Below, in pieces: positions 46,983 to 56,137 of a stretch of DNA of 64,000 bases. How positions within the stretch are numbered: the stretch's first letter is position 1; each line of letters begins with the position of its first letter. The stretch is from Chryseobacterium indologenes (lineage in GTDB: Bacteria; Bacteroidota; Bacteroidia; Flavobacteriales; Weeksellaceae). The DNA lies in contig CP065590.1 in the NCBI GenBank assembly GCA_016025055.1, positions 496,001 to 560,000 of the forward strand. Reading direction: 5' to 3'. A program made the position numbers and the translations under genes. The notes under the pieces are model-generated. The model saw only the letters and a program-made list of their open reading frames with translations. It searched no databases and was not told the origin of the DNA.

Positions 46983-47426
46983 ATGAAAGTCAATACATAC
47001 CCCTCAAAACAGGCAGTTCCAAAAGGAATTTTCAATGTTGGCACCACCAGCTTCAAGTGGTATAACCTGGCAGAAGATCCTGATCAGGTTTCAAAACAAG
47101 ATATTAATCATGCTAAAATATGCATTGAGAATGCTCAGGAAAAATTCCAGGACATTGAGGATCTAGGTTTTGTCATTATGCACCGGTGCGGAGAAAAGTA
47201 CCTTCTCTTAGTCTGCACATGGCGAAGCGAAAATGAATTATGGGAAAGTGTTTATTACGACGGTTCCGGCCGGTTTGAAGTCTGGGACAGAAATAAAAAT
47301 CATCATCCTACCTATTGCGTCTGGGAGATGGGAATTGTCTATCATGAATCTCAGGCATGGAAAAAATATCTCGGAACGGCCAGAGAAAAGGAAAATCAGA
47401 AGAATTACCTGAACGACTTTTTTTGA
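46983..47426 (+). CDS. conserved hypothetical protein
   Basis: 147 residues, no signal peptide, cytoplasmic. It contains several aromatic and Cys residues (FVIMHRCGEKYLLLVCTWRS, VYYDGSGRFEVWDRN, YCVWEMGIVYHESQAWKKYL) and looks like a compact conserved domain. I do not recognise the family. It is monocistronic, divergent from the Mrp gene and convergent with the barrel receptor. Confidence 0.65.
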   Translation: MKVNTYPSKQAVPKGIFNVGTTSFKWYNLAEDPDQVSKQDINHAKICIENAQEKFQDIEDLGFVIMHRCGEKYLLLVCTWRSENELWESVYYDGSGRFEVWDRNKNHHPTYCVWEMGIVYHESQAWKKYLGTAREKENQKNYLNDFF

Positions 47427-47499
47427 GGGCGAGGTATAAAGAGTGGAAAAAGCCGGAAGCAGGAGGCAGGAAATATTTTCCGCCTCCATTCTCCCTTTT

Positions 47500-49842
47500 C
47501 TAGTTTACTCTGTTCTTCTCATCGAATTTCACATTACGGTCTGCTCCTTTTACTTTTTTATTTCCGAAAGTATAAGTAGCCGATACCGTCAGCCTTCTTG
47601 CATCATAATAATTGTTGAAAGAGTGCGTTCCGCTGGTATAAAAGATCTGTCCCAAACTTTTGGCTTGTTTGAATATATCAGAAACCGTTGCATTGATCTG
47701 TAAATTTTTCTCCATCAAACTTATCTTTATTCCGGTAGTAAAGTTGCCCAGATATTCCCAGCGTATATTCCCGGAATTGGAAGGCAGGCGCATCCAATAG
47801 TTGGCGATCAGCTGAATGGTTTTACTTTTATTTAAGGATATATTGTTCTGAAAATTAAATTCATATCCACTTCCCTTCCTTGAGGCAGCATCCGTAGCAA
47901 AAACGTTGGTTTCCATATAGGATAAATCTGCCGCATAATTCAGTTCCCACAATCTGAAAAAAGTGTCAGAATAATTGATGGTCAGGCCGAGGCTGTTTTG
48001 GTTATAATAATTTTCGAAAGTACTGATTTTGTTTTCATCTTTCAGATTCGTAAGCTGTCCAAACGCATCCAAAGACCTTTGAAAATAAAATGAGGTTGAT
48101 AATTTTCCCTTATAAACATGAGAAAACTCAAAATTATGATTAATGGAAGGCTGTAGAAACGGATTTCCCGTAAAATAAGAGTTGATATTGGTGTACCAGC
48201 GATAGGGATTGATGGCCCGGAACCCCGGTCTGTTGATACGTTTTGAGTAGCTCAGGTTAAAAGTATGATTCTCATTACTTTTATACGAAATATAGGCGGT
48301 AGGGAAAAATTTACCGTAGGAATTTTCTGTTTGCTGCCCCGATATCAGCGAATATCCGGTTATTGTAGAATATTCATACCGGAGCCCAGCCTTTGCTGAC
48401 CATTTTTCGTTGAACGACTTTTCAAAACTGATATAGGCTGCATAATTTTTCTCCTGGTATTTAAACTCGTTGCTTTTTACCGGATCTGTTACATACTTTC
48501 CATCGATAAAATTTTGATAGGATATTTGTGAATTGTTATCAAAATTGGTGAATTTCACCCCGGCTTCCGTTTTAGCAAGCTGAAAAGGCAAGGTAAGATC
48601 TGCCTGGCCTGAGTATATTTTATAGTCAACCGTTGAAGGTGATTTTACAATAGATCCCTGTCCGGAATTTTCTCTCGTCACAAAATCAATGGTTGTTTCC
48701 GGATTATTTGAGAAATAATTTCCTGTGATGCTTAGTTTATGCTCTTGTTTTCCAAATTTTATATCATAATAGGCGCTTATCGTTTGCTGGGTAGTTTTTG
48801 CCCTGTGTTCTGCAGACGTTAACAAGGTATTGGTGTAGTTTTCATTCCTGAAATAGTCTGACGTATTGATAATATCCATATTAGAATGTCCGAATCCGTA
48901 GTCATAGATAAATCCTGCATTAGATTTAGAATTCAGCTGATAATCAAGACTAAAATTGGCACCTGCACCGTCCCCGAAATCTCTTCTGCTATCTGAACTT
49001 CTGAGGCCTTCGGCTCCTTCTATTCTGTAATTTTCATAAGAATGTTTTTCACTTTTATTCTGTCTCAGTTTTAGTGAAGAACGCATTTTTTCATTCTGAT
49101 AATTGATTGTGGCACTGTTTGAGGTTCCCGTGTAGGTTTGTTGCTGAAGTGTGGTTGTAATACTACCGCTCCATCCAAGGTTTTGATTTTTCTTCAGCAC
49201 AATATTGATCAGGCCGCTGTTTCCCTGTACCTCATATTTTGCAGGAGGAGTAGTAATTACTTCTATCTTTTCAATATTTTCGGATCGGAGACTTTTAAGA
49301 TAAGTGACAAGCTCGGCCCCGGATAAATTCAGTATTCTCTCGTTGATCATGATGGCCACTCCGCTTTTCCCGGCAATTGAAACGCCTGAATTATCATCTA
49401 CTTTCACCAAAGGTGTCGTAGCCATTGCATCTGCCCCGTCCATCCCCTGGGAAGCCACTGAATTGGCTACATTAAAAACCAATCGGTCTGCCTTTCTTTC
49501 AATTAATTTTTTTCTGGCTGTAAGCGTCACCCCTTCGATTTGCTTTTCTACCTTTTTTTCAAGGAAAAAATCCTGTTTTACATCCCCCTGTACCGAAATA
49601 TCCCTTCTGGATACTTCTTCACCATCCCTGATAAGTTTGAGAATATAATTTCCGTTTTCTGAAAGCTTAAGGGAATAGCTGCCTTTTTCATCAGAAATAG
49701 CCGTCTGATTTTTCTGATCTTTTGTCACTACCACCTCAACATAGGGAGCTATATTTCCGTCATGTAAAATTTTTCCCGTAATACTCTGTGAAAATGCGAG
49801 CACCGGCAACACCATTAGCGCAATACCTATTGTTTTCTTCAT
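47500..49842 (-). CDS. outer-membrane beta-barrel receptor with carboxypeptidase-like regulatory domain
   Basis: 780 residues from ATG 49842. The extension to 49869 precedes the signal peptide and is unlikely. The signal ends at LAFSQ. A carboxypeptidase-regulatory-like domain (SITGKILHDGNIAPYVEVVV, about 18-95) is followed by a TonB-plug-like region (GMDGADAMATTPLVKVDD, SENIEKIEVITTPPAKYEVQ) and a long barrel region of the outer-membrane beta-barrel (CarboxypepD_reg-like) family. No clear TonB box is visible. It is divergent from the GH92 gene with 95 bases between. No SusD partner is present, so a role in glycan uptake is not supported. Confidence 0.88.
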   Translation of the reverse strand: MKKTIGIALMVLPVLAFSQSITGKILHDGNIAPYVEVVVTKDQKNQTAISDEKGSYSLKLSENGNYILKLIRDGEEVSRRDISVQGDVKQDFFLEKKVEKQIEGVTLTARKKLIERKADRLVFNVANSVASQGMDGADAMATTPLVKVDDNSGVSIAGKSGVAIMINERILNLSGAELVTYLKSLRSENIEKIEVITTPPAKYEVQGNSGLINIVLKKNQNLGWSGSITTTLQQQTYTGTSNSATINYQNEKMRSSLKLRQNKSEKHSYENYRIEGAEGLRSSDSRRDFGDGAGANFSLDYQLNSKSNAGFIYDYGFGHSNMDIINTSDYFRNENYTNTLLTSAEHRAKTTQQTISAYYDIKFGKQEHKLSITGNYFSNNPETTIDFVTRENSGQGSIVKSPSTVDYKIYSGQADLTLPFQLAKTEAGVKFTNFDNNSQISYQNFIDGKYVTDPVKSNEFKYQEKNYAAYISFEKSFNEKWSAKAGLRYEYSTITGYSLISGQQTENSYGKFFPTAYISYKSNENHTFNLSYSKRINRPGFRAINPYRWYTNINSYFTGNPFLQPSINHNFEFSHVYKGKLSTSFYFQRSLDAFGQLTNLKDENKISTFENYYNQNSLGLTINYSDTFFRLWELNYAADLSYMETNVFATDAASRKGSGYEFNFQNNISLNKSKTIQLIANYWMRLPSNSGNIRWEYLGNFTTGIKISLMEKNLQINATVSDIFKQAKSLGQIFYTSGTHSFNNYYDARRLTVSATYTFGNKKVKGADRNVKFDEKNRVN

Positions 49843-49937
49843 TGATTCTACTAGTTTGTAATATGACAATCCATTTGCCTGATTTATTACGTCAATCTTG
49901 TTGTTTTTCGATATATTCGCTTTTACAAAATTGAAAT

Positions 49938-52739
49938 ATGAAAAAAAAGCTGGTTATATTTTCTTTGTTTATGACTCAGGTGATATGCGCTCAAAATTAT
50001 TCACAATATGTCAATCCATTGATCGGAACCGGAGGCCATGGACACACTTTTCCCGGAGCTACAGTCCCTTTCGGGATGGTGCAATTATCTCCCGATACCA
50101 GAATAGACGGGAGCTGGGACGGATGCAGCGGTTATCATTATTCGGATTCTGTTATCTATGGTTTTTCTCATACTCACCTCAACGGAACGGGAGTTTCAGA
50201 TTACGGAGATATTATGCTGATGCCTACTATGGGAAATCCCGGTCTCCATCCTAAAGATTATTCTTCCAAATTTTCACACAAAAACGAAAAAGCAACGGCG
50301 GGTTTTTATGCTGTCAGATTAGATAAAAACAATATTGATGTCCGTCTTACCACAACCAAAAGAGTGGGATATCACGAATATACTTTCAATAATCCGGGAA
50401 ATGCTAATATTATTTTAGATCTCAACCATCGGGACAAACTTCTGGAGGGTGAGGTAAAAATTATTGACGACAAAACGGTTGAAGTATTCAGAAGAAGTGA
50501 AGCCTGGGCCACCAATCAATATATCTATGCCAGAATTGAGTTTTCAAAACCTATGAAAATTTCGAAAGCTGAAGCCAACGGAAAGCAGGAAAGTAAATAT
50601 TTCGCAGGCACAAAACTCGCTTTGGCATTCTCAAGCGATGTTAAAAAAGGAGAAAAGATCAGTGTAAAAGTAGCGCTTTCTCCTACAGGATATGAAGGAG
50701 CCGGAAAAAATATGCTGGCAGAAGGAAAATCATCAGATTTCGGAGCGATAAAAAAGCAGGCTGAAGCAGATTGGGATCAGGAACTTTCAAAAATAGAGGC
50801 TAAGTCTAATGATAAAAATAAATTAGCCGTTTTTTACACTGCAATGTACCATGTTTTCACGCAACCCAATATCAATATGGATGTCGACGGAAGATACAGA
50901 GGAAGAGATAATAAACTTTATACAGCCAAAGATTTTGATTATTATACCGTATTTTCTCTTTGGGATACTTTCAGAGGTGCACATCCACTGATGACGTTAA
51001 TCGACAGAAAAAGAACGGCAGATTTCATCAATACCTTTATCAAACAATACGAACAGGGAGGAAAACTTCCGGTATGGGAACTGGCATCGAATGAAACAGA
51101 ATGTATGATCGGGTACCATTCCGTTTCAGTGATTGCTGATGCTATGGCTAAAGGGATCAAGGGTTTTGATTACGAAAAAGCATTTCAGGCTTCCAAAAGC
51201 TCTGCCATGCAGGATATTTTCGGTCTAAATGCCTACAAACAGAACAACTACATCAGCATGGATGATGAGTCTGAAAGTGTCTCCAAAACCGTAGAATATG
51301 CCTATGATGACTGGTGTATTGCCCAGATGGCAAAGATTTTGGGCAAAAAAGAAGATTACCTGTATTTTATGAAACGTTCCCAAAACTGGAAAAATCTTTA
51401 TAATCCTAAAAACGGGTTTATGCAGCCAAGAAAGAATGGCAACTGGTATGAGCCTTTTGATCCGAGAGAGGTGAATAACAATTATACGGAAGGAAATTCA
51501 TGGCACTATTCTTATTCTGTACAGCAGGATATTCCGGGACTCATTACAGCCCACGGCGGAAAAGAAAAATTCGAACAGTTTATTGATGCTATTTTTACTG
51601 CACCGGACAAAACCACAGGGAGAGAACAGGCCGATATTACGGGATTAATAGGACAGTATGCGCAGGGAAATGAACCGAGCCATCATATTGCTTACCTGTA
51701 TAATTTTGTAGATAAGCCGGAAAAAACAGATGCCAAAATAAAATATATTCTGGACAACTTTTACAAGAATACTCCTGACGGACTCATCGGAAATGAGGAT
51801 TGCGGCCAGATGAGTGCATGGTATATTCTGAGTGCTATGGGGATTTATTCTGTCACTCCCGGACTGCCTGAATGGGAAACCACTACGCCTTATTTTGATG
51901 AAATTAAAATACATCTTGAAGACGGTTCTACCAGAACCATTACGAAAAATACCGGCAGGGCAGAACTAAAAAGATTGGGATTTGAAAATATGGTACCTGT
52001 GAAGGATTTAAAATATACCCAGCTTATACCTTCTCCGGTGATTTCCGCAGACAGAATCTTTGATTTCTCCACCAAAGTAGAAATTGCGCCATTGGACGCA
52101 GGAGACAAAGTCTATTATATGACAATCGATGACAGCGATGCGAATAAAAGAAAGACATTCATTCCTTACAAGGGCCCCTTTTCTATTACCAAAAGTACCC
52201 AGGTCCACGCCTATGCTGAAAGAAAAGGAGAAAAAAGCTCAGTAACGGTAGCCCACTTTAACAGAAGACCAAATTACTGGGAAATCAATACCCTATCAAA
52301 AGCTACTCCCCAATATACTGCTAATGGCAAGCTGGCTCTTATTGACGGAATCAGAGGAGATATTAACTGGAGAAAAGGAGAATGGCAGGGATATCAGGGG
52401 CAAAACTTTGAAGCGGTCATAGATTTTAAATCTCCCCAGCAGATTACCAATATATCGTCTACCTATCTTCAGGACAGCAAAGCATGGATCCTGATGCCCA
52501 AAAAAGTAGAATATTACGCTTCGATGAATGGCAAAGATTTTATTCTGCTCAAAACCATCGATAATACAATTGATCCGAAAGATGAAAAAGTACAGATTAA
52601 AGATTTCTCCGGAGATATTCTTCCTACAGAAGCACGATACATCAAAGTAAAAGCTTACTATTCCGGTAAACTTCCGGAATGGCATCAGGGAGCCGGAGGT
52701 GAGGCCTATATTTTTATTGATGAAATTTCTGCCCATTAA
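49938..52739 (+). CDS. GH92 family alpha-1,2-mannosidase-type glycoside hydrolase
   Basis: 933 residues with a signal peptide (to VICAQ). It has the GH92 signature of an N-terminal beta-sandwich (YVNPLIGTGGHGHTFPGATV, GCSGYHYSDS, IYGFSHTHLNGTG) and a catalytic (alpha/alpha)6 barrel. The barrel motifs are WELASNETECMIGYHS, GNSWHYSYSVQQDIPG and GNEDCGQMSAWYILSAMGIY, where Glu and Asp residues bind Ca and catalyse inversion in the family. After about residue 700 there are a chitobiase-type C-terminal domain and a discoidin-like (F5/8) domain (to about 930). It most likely trims alpha-mannosides of host or yeast glycans in the periplasm. No polysaccharide-utilisation partners are nearby. Confidence 0.95.
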   Translation: MKKKLVIFSLFMTQVICAQNYSQYVNPLIGTGGHGHTFPGATVPFGMVQLSPDTRIDGSWDGCSGYHYSDSVIYGFSHTHLNGTGVSDYGDIMLMPTMGNPGLHPKDYSSKFSHKNEKATAGFYAVRLDKNNIDVRLTTTKRVGYHEYTFNNPGNANIILDLNHRDKLLEGEVKIIDDKTVEVFRRSEAWATNQYIYARIEFSKPMKISKAEANGKQESKYFAGTKLALAFSSDVKKGEKISVKVALSPTGYEGAGKNMLAEGKSSDFGAIKKQAEADWDQELSKIEAKSNDKNKLAVFYTAMYHVFTQPNINMDVDGRYRGRDNKLYTAKDFDYYTVFSLWDTFRGAHPLMTLIDRKRTADFINTFIKQYEQGGKLPVWELASNETECMIGYHSVSVIADAMAKGIKGFDYEKAFQASKSSAMQDIFGLNAYKQNNYISMDDESESVSKTVEYAYDDWCIAQMAKILGKKEDYLYFMKRSQNWKNLYNPKNGFMQPRKNGNWYEPFDPREVNNNYTEGNSWHYSYSVQQDIPGLITAHGGKEKFEQFIDAIFTAPDKTTGREQADITGLIGQYAQGNEPSHHIAYLYNFVDKPEKTDAKIKYILDNFYKNTPDGLIGNEDCGQMSAWYILSAMGIYSVTPGLPEWETTTPYFDEIKIHLEDGSTRTITKNTGRAELKRLGFENMVPVKDLKYTQLIPSPVISADRIFDFSTKVEIAPLDAGDKVYYMTIDDSDANKRKTFIPYKGPFSITKSTQVHAYAERKGEKSSVTVAHFNRRPNYWEINTLSKATPQYTANGKLALIDGIRGDINWRKGEWQGYQGQNFEAVIDFKSPQQITNISSTYLQDSKAWILMPKKVEYYASMNGKDFILLKTIDNTIDPKDEKVQIKDFSGDILPTEARYIKVKAYYSGKLPEWHQGAGGEAYIFIDEISAH

Positions 52740-52901
52740 GGAAAATCGAACAGTGAAACCTGAAGTTATTACTTGAAAAATTACTTTTTAAAGTCAACTT
52801 ATAAAAATTTTCAGGTTTGGATACATTGATCAGATATACTGATATTGATCCATAGACTTTCAGTACTTCCTTATTCAGCATTCAGCTTCTTATAAAAAAT
52901 T

Positions 52902-52923
52902 GCCCTTCGAAAATTCGAAGGGC
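52902..52923. terminator. terminator of the PhyH-like gene
   Basis: A perfect 10-bp stem (GCCCTTCGAA with TTCGAAGGGC) with a 2-base loop, then GATTTTTT. The A-run on the left gives the U-run for minus-strand transcripts. Confidence 0.85.
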
Positions 52924-52929
52924 GATTTT

Positions 52930-53656
52930 TTATCCATTCATTTTTTCAGACCATTTCAGGGCTTCAGGAAGTTCCATATCAGAAAATTCTATGTGTATTA
53001 CCCTTCTCTTCTTACCGTTGGTTGTCCTGTTGGAACCGTGAAGAGTAAGAGGTTTCATTAGCATTATTCCGCCTTTCCGCACATTGCAGATATTTTCTGT
53101 TTCTACCTTCCAATCGATAGTCTCGGGTCGGTAAATACCTTTAGAATGAGATTCTGGAATCACTTTCAGTGCCCCATTATTTTCGTCGGTATCATCCAGA
53201 TGAATCCTGATGGTATAGATATTTTCCAAAATATCCATTGGAGGTTGTACTGCAAACTGATTTTGCTTGGTTGTCCAGGGGCCGAAACCCTGCAATTCCA
53301 TCTTTTTATCCACAGAAATGGTGAGGTCCTGATGATAGGCTACATACCAATTGGAAGTTTCCGGTTTATCAAAGTAGATGCTTTTTACAACAAAATATTT
53401 TTCACCAAAGATTTCCCGGATAACCTTTTTAAGATTTTCAGTAAAAATCAGTTCTTTAATGTCCGGGATTTCTTTTTAAAAACTGTCTTATCGCAAAGAG
53501 GTCTTCAGATTTTCTGAAATTCTCTCTTGACGTATCTATGCTGCTGAGAACATTAATTATTTCTTCAACTTCATCATCTGAAAACACTGTATTGATAACA
53601 GAAAAGCCATATTTGTCAATATGGCTTTTGTATAGTTCTAAGTTTTTTACACTCAT
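52930..53656 (-). CDS. phytanoyl-CoA dioxygenase-like Fe(II)/2-oxoglutarate oxygenase (frameshifted)
   Basis: About 241 residues after removing one base near 53463-53468 (NPG-H becoming NP-DIKELIFTEN). The N-terminal part (YKSHIDKYGFSVINTVFSDD) is the usual PhyH entry. The middle has YVAYHQDLTIS, with the His-x-Asp metal ligands. The C-terminal part has GGIMLMKPLTLHGSNRT, with the distal His, and RRVIHIEF, with the Arg that binds 2-oxoglutarate. The fold hydroxylates an unknown small molecule. It lies 7 bases after the DAACS symporter on the same strand, so the two are probably co-transcribed. The symporter might bring in the substrate. Confidence 0.85.
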
Positions 53657-53663
53657 TGTTGTT

Positions 53664-54914
53664 TTAAACTTTATCTAACGGTTCAGTTAATTGTCCTTCC
53701 CATTTTGATACGGCAGATGTCGCCAGTGTATTGCCTAACACATTGGTCATACTTCTTCCCATATCACAGAAGTGATCAATTGGTAAAATTAAGGCAATTC
53801 CCTCCGGTGGAATTCCGAACATAGAACAGGTCGCTACAATAATCACTAAGGAAGCTCTTGGCACCCCTGCAATTCCTTTTGAAGTAAGCATTAACACCAG
53901 AAGCATCGTGATCTGCTGTCCCAGAGTCATTTCAATTCCATAGATCTGTGCGATGAAAATAGACGCGAATGTCATATACATCATACTTCCGTCAAGGTTA
54001 AAAGAATATCCTAACGGCAGGATAAAAGATACAACTCTGCTGTTACATCCGAATTTTTCAAGTTCTTCTACCAGTTTAGGGAATACTGCTTCAGAACTTG
54101 TCGTGGAAAAGGCAATCAGTAAAGGTTCTTTAATTCTCTTCATTAAGTCGAAAAGACGGTTCCCCAGGATCAGGTATCCCACAATCAAAAGAACGATCCA
54201 AAGAACTCCAAGGGCAAAGAAGAAGTCTCTAAGATAAATGGCATACACTTTAAATATTTCAAAACCATTGGTTGCCACTACAGCTGCAATAGCTCCCAAT
54301 ACTCCAAACGGAGCAAACCACATGATATATCCTACCATTTTAAGGATAGCATGGGCAATAATATCAAAAAGCTTCACAACAGGCTGCGCATACGCTTCTC
54401 CAAGATTAGCCAAAGCAATCCCGAACATAATAGCAAATACGACAATCTGCAAAACTTCGTTGGTAGCAAAAGCTTCAAATAAACTTTTAGGAATCATATG
54501 TTTCACGAAATCTTCCATAGAAAAGCTTTTACTGCTTTTAAGAAGGTCTTCCGCTGAAGAAACATCCTGAATAGGGAGTTTTGTTACATGTCCCGGCTCC
54601 AGCCAATTCACCAGCATCAATCCGATAAAAAGTGAAACCAAAGAAGCCGAAATAAACCAAAGCATTGCTTTCGTTCCTACTCTTCCGATCATTTTGATAT
54701 CACTCATTTTAGCAATTCCCACTACCAGAGTTGTAAAAACCAAAGGTGCTATTATCATCTGTACCAGCCTGATGAAGACTGTTCCCAACAATTTGATATT
54801 CTTGGAAAAAGGTTCTGCACTTTCCGGATATTTTACGTGTACTATGCCTCCGATTCCTACTCCCAGAACAAGGGCAATGACAATCGCTATAAAAAGTTTA
54901 TTCTGTCCTTTCAT
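53664..54914 (-). CDS. dicarboxylate/amino acid:cation symporter (DAACS family)
   Basis: 416 residues with about eight membrane helices and two re-entrant loops, of the GltP/DctA family that imports glutamate, aspartate or C4-dicarboxylates with H+ or Na+. Signature segments are AFSTTSSEAVFPKLVEELEK (serine-rich hairpin), LPLGYSFNLDGSMMYMTFAS and the C-terminal IDHFCDMGRSMTNVLGNTLA, where the substrate-binding Asp and Asn reside. It is the promoter-proximal gene of a pair with the PhyH-like oxygenase. Confidence 0.94.
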   Translation of the reverse strand: MKGQNKLFIAIVIALVLGVGIGGIVHVKYPESAEPFSKNIKLLGTVFIRLVQMIIAPLVFTTLVVGIAKMSDIKMIGRVGTKAMLWFISASLVSLFIGLMLVNWLEPGHVTKLPIQDVSSAEDLLKSSKSFSMEDFVKHMIPKSLFEAFATNEVLQIVVFAIMFGIALANLGEAYAQPVVKLFDIIAHAILKMVGYIMWFAPFGVLGAIAAVVATNGFEIFKVYAIYLRDFFFALGVLWIVLLIVGYLILGNRLFDLMKRIKEPLLIAFSTTSSEAVFPKLVEELEKFGCNSRVVSFILPLGYSFNLDGSMMYMTFASIFIAQIYGIEMTLGQQITMLLVLMLTSKGIAGVPRASLVIIVATCSMFGIPPEGIALILPIDHFCDMGRSMTNVLGNTLATSAVSKWEGQLTEPLDKV

Positions 54915-54933
54915 ATATATAGTTCAATTTGCG

Positions 54934-54962
54934 CAAATATAATGGTTTTTCAATTGACACAA
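54934..54962 (-). promoter_or_regulatory. promoter of the DAACS-PhyH unit
   Basis: On the minus strand TTG (54962-54960), an 18-base spacer and TATATTTG (54941-54934) match the Bacteroidota promoter pattern, 19 bases before the ATG at 54914. Confidence 0.6.
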
Positions 54963-55077
54963 GATTTTATTCAAATTAGGATGTATAAGGTATTCCGTTT
55001 TGAAACATAAAAATTAATTAGCTGGTTTAGAAAATATTGTAAAAAAATTAAGAAACATTTATTGAATTTTTATTCCT

Positions 55078-55104
55078 TTGGTATAAATTTTATTGTTACA
55101 TTTG
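55078..55104 (+). promoter_or_regulatory. promoter of the BON-domain genes
   Basis: TTG (55078-55080), a 16-base spacer and TACATTTG (55097-55104) match the Bacteroidota pattern, giving a leader of about 25 bases before the ATG at 55135. Confidence 0.55.
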
Positions 55105-55134
55105 ATTGTATAACAACATTAATAAATATACAAT

Positions 55135-55617
55135 ATGAAAAAAACTATCGCAATGGCTGCATTAGCTGTAGCTGTATCTTTCGGAGCGGTTTCTTGTAAA
55201 AAGAAAATTTCTGATGCCGACCTTCAGACTCAGGCTACTACTGTAGTAACTTCTAATCCCGGTGCTTCTGTTGAAGTAAAAGAAGGTGTAGCTCACTTAA
55301 GCGGAACTTTTGCTGACCAACAGTCTAAGGATGCCACGATTGCTAAACTAAAGGCAATCAACGGAGTAAAAGACGTAATGGATATGTCTACTATAGCTGC
55401 AGCACCTGCACCAGTTGAAACTACTTCTGCTGTAGATCCTGCTGTTCAGAAAAAAGTTCAGGATGCAGTGAAAGATTTCCCTACTGTAAAAGTAGAAGTT
55501 GTAAACGGACAACTGACTCTTACAGGAAATGTTTCTGCTCAACAGGCAAGAAAAATCAAAGAATCTGTAGATGCTTTGAAAATCGGAAAGTATAACAATA
55601 ACCTAATTGTAAAATAA
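55135..55617 (+). CDS. BON-domain lipoprotein
   Basis: 160 residues with a lipoprotein signal (SFGAVSC21 followed by KKK). It has two BON domains, about 30-85 (PGASVEVKEGVAHLSGTFAD) and 105-158 (VKVEVVNGQLTLTGNVSAQQ), which bind membranes or other envelope partners. An Ala/Pro-rich linker (AAAPAPVETTSA) separates them. The next gene starts 6 bases on and contains a similar module. Both are likely envelope-stress proteins acting in the periplasm. Confidence 0.88.
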   Translation: MKKTIAMAALAVAVSFGAVSCKKKISDADLQTQATTVVTSNPGASVEVKEGVAHLSGTFADQQSKDATIAKLKAINGVKDVMDMSTIAAAPAPVETTSAVDPAVQKKVQDAVKDFPTVKVEVVNGQLTLTGNVSAQQARKIKESVDALKIGKYNNNLIVK

Positions 55618-55623
55618 TTTAAG

Positions 55624-56043
55624 ATGAGCGAATTACAAGATAAATATTCAAGCGTAGTTTCTGCAGCACAATCTGCAGGGATTTCAAATCTTCAGGTTCA
55701 GGAGCAGGACGGAATTCTTTATGTTTCCGGAAATGCATCCAATACTTCTGCTAAAGACGCTGTTTGGAATGCTTTAGGAGCTATTGATTCTACCTATTCT
55801 GCTTCAGATATCAATATCGATGTACAGGTTGCTGGTCTTGCGTCAGGAGCATCTTTAACGGTAGCGACTGACGAATCTAACCTTAACATCAGACAGGAGC
55901 CTTCTACGGAAGCTGCTGTTGTAGGTAAAGCTGCCAAAGGTTCAGCCGTAACTTTAATCGAACAAACTTCTGATGACTGGTGGAAAGTAAAAACTGCTGA
56001 CGGTCAGGAAGGATATGCTTATTCAAGATATTTGAGAGCATAA
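55624..56043 (+). CDS. BON-like plus bacterial SH3 domain protein
   Basis: 139 residues without a signal peptide. The first half (SNLQVQEQDGILYVSGNASN) is a BON-like or LysM-associated fold. The second half is a bacterial SH3 domain (SNLNIRQEPSTEAAVVGKAA and WWKVKTADGQEGYAYSRYLR), which usually binds peptidoglycan. The lack of an export signal is odd for such a domain and suggests a cytoplasmic or non-classically exported protein. It is co-transcribed with the BON lipoprotein and followed by a hairpin at 56083-56106. Confidence 0.85.
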   Translation: MSELQDKYSSVVSAAQSAGISNLQVQEQDGILYVSGNASNTSAKDAVWNALGAIDSTYSASDINIDVQVAGLASGASLTVATDESNLNIRQEPSTEAAVVGKAAKGSAVTLIEQTSDDWWKVKTADGQEGYAYSRYLRA

Positions 56044-56082
56044 TTTTGCAGAAAATCTAATTTTCAAGAAATATTTTAAAAG

Positions 56083-56106
56083 AAACATCCCTATGTTGGG
56101 ATGTTT
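56083..56106 (+). terminator. terminator of the BON pair
   Basis: A perfect 9-bp stem (AAACATCCC with GGGATGTTT), a 6-base loop and a T-run, 40 bases after the stop codon. Confidence 0.8.
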
Positions 56107-56137
56107 TTTTATTTTTAGCCGTTGGAAAAATGACGCA

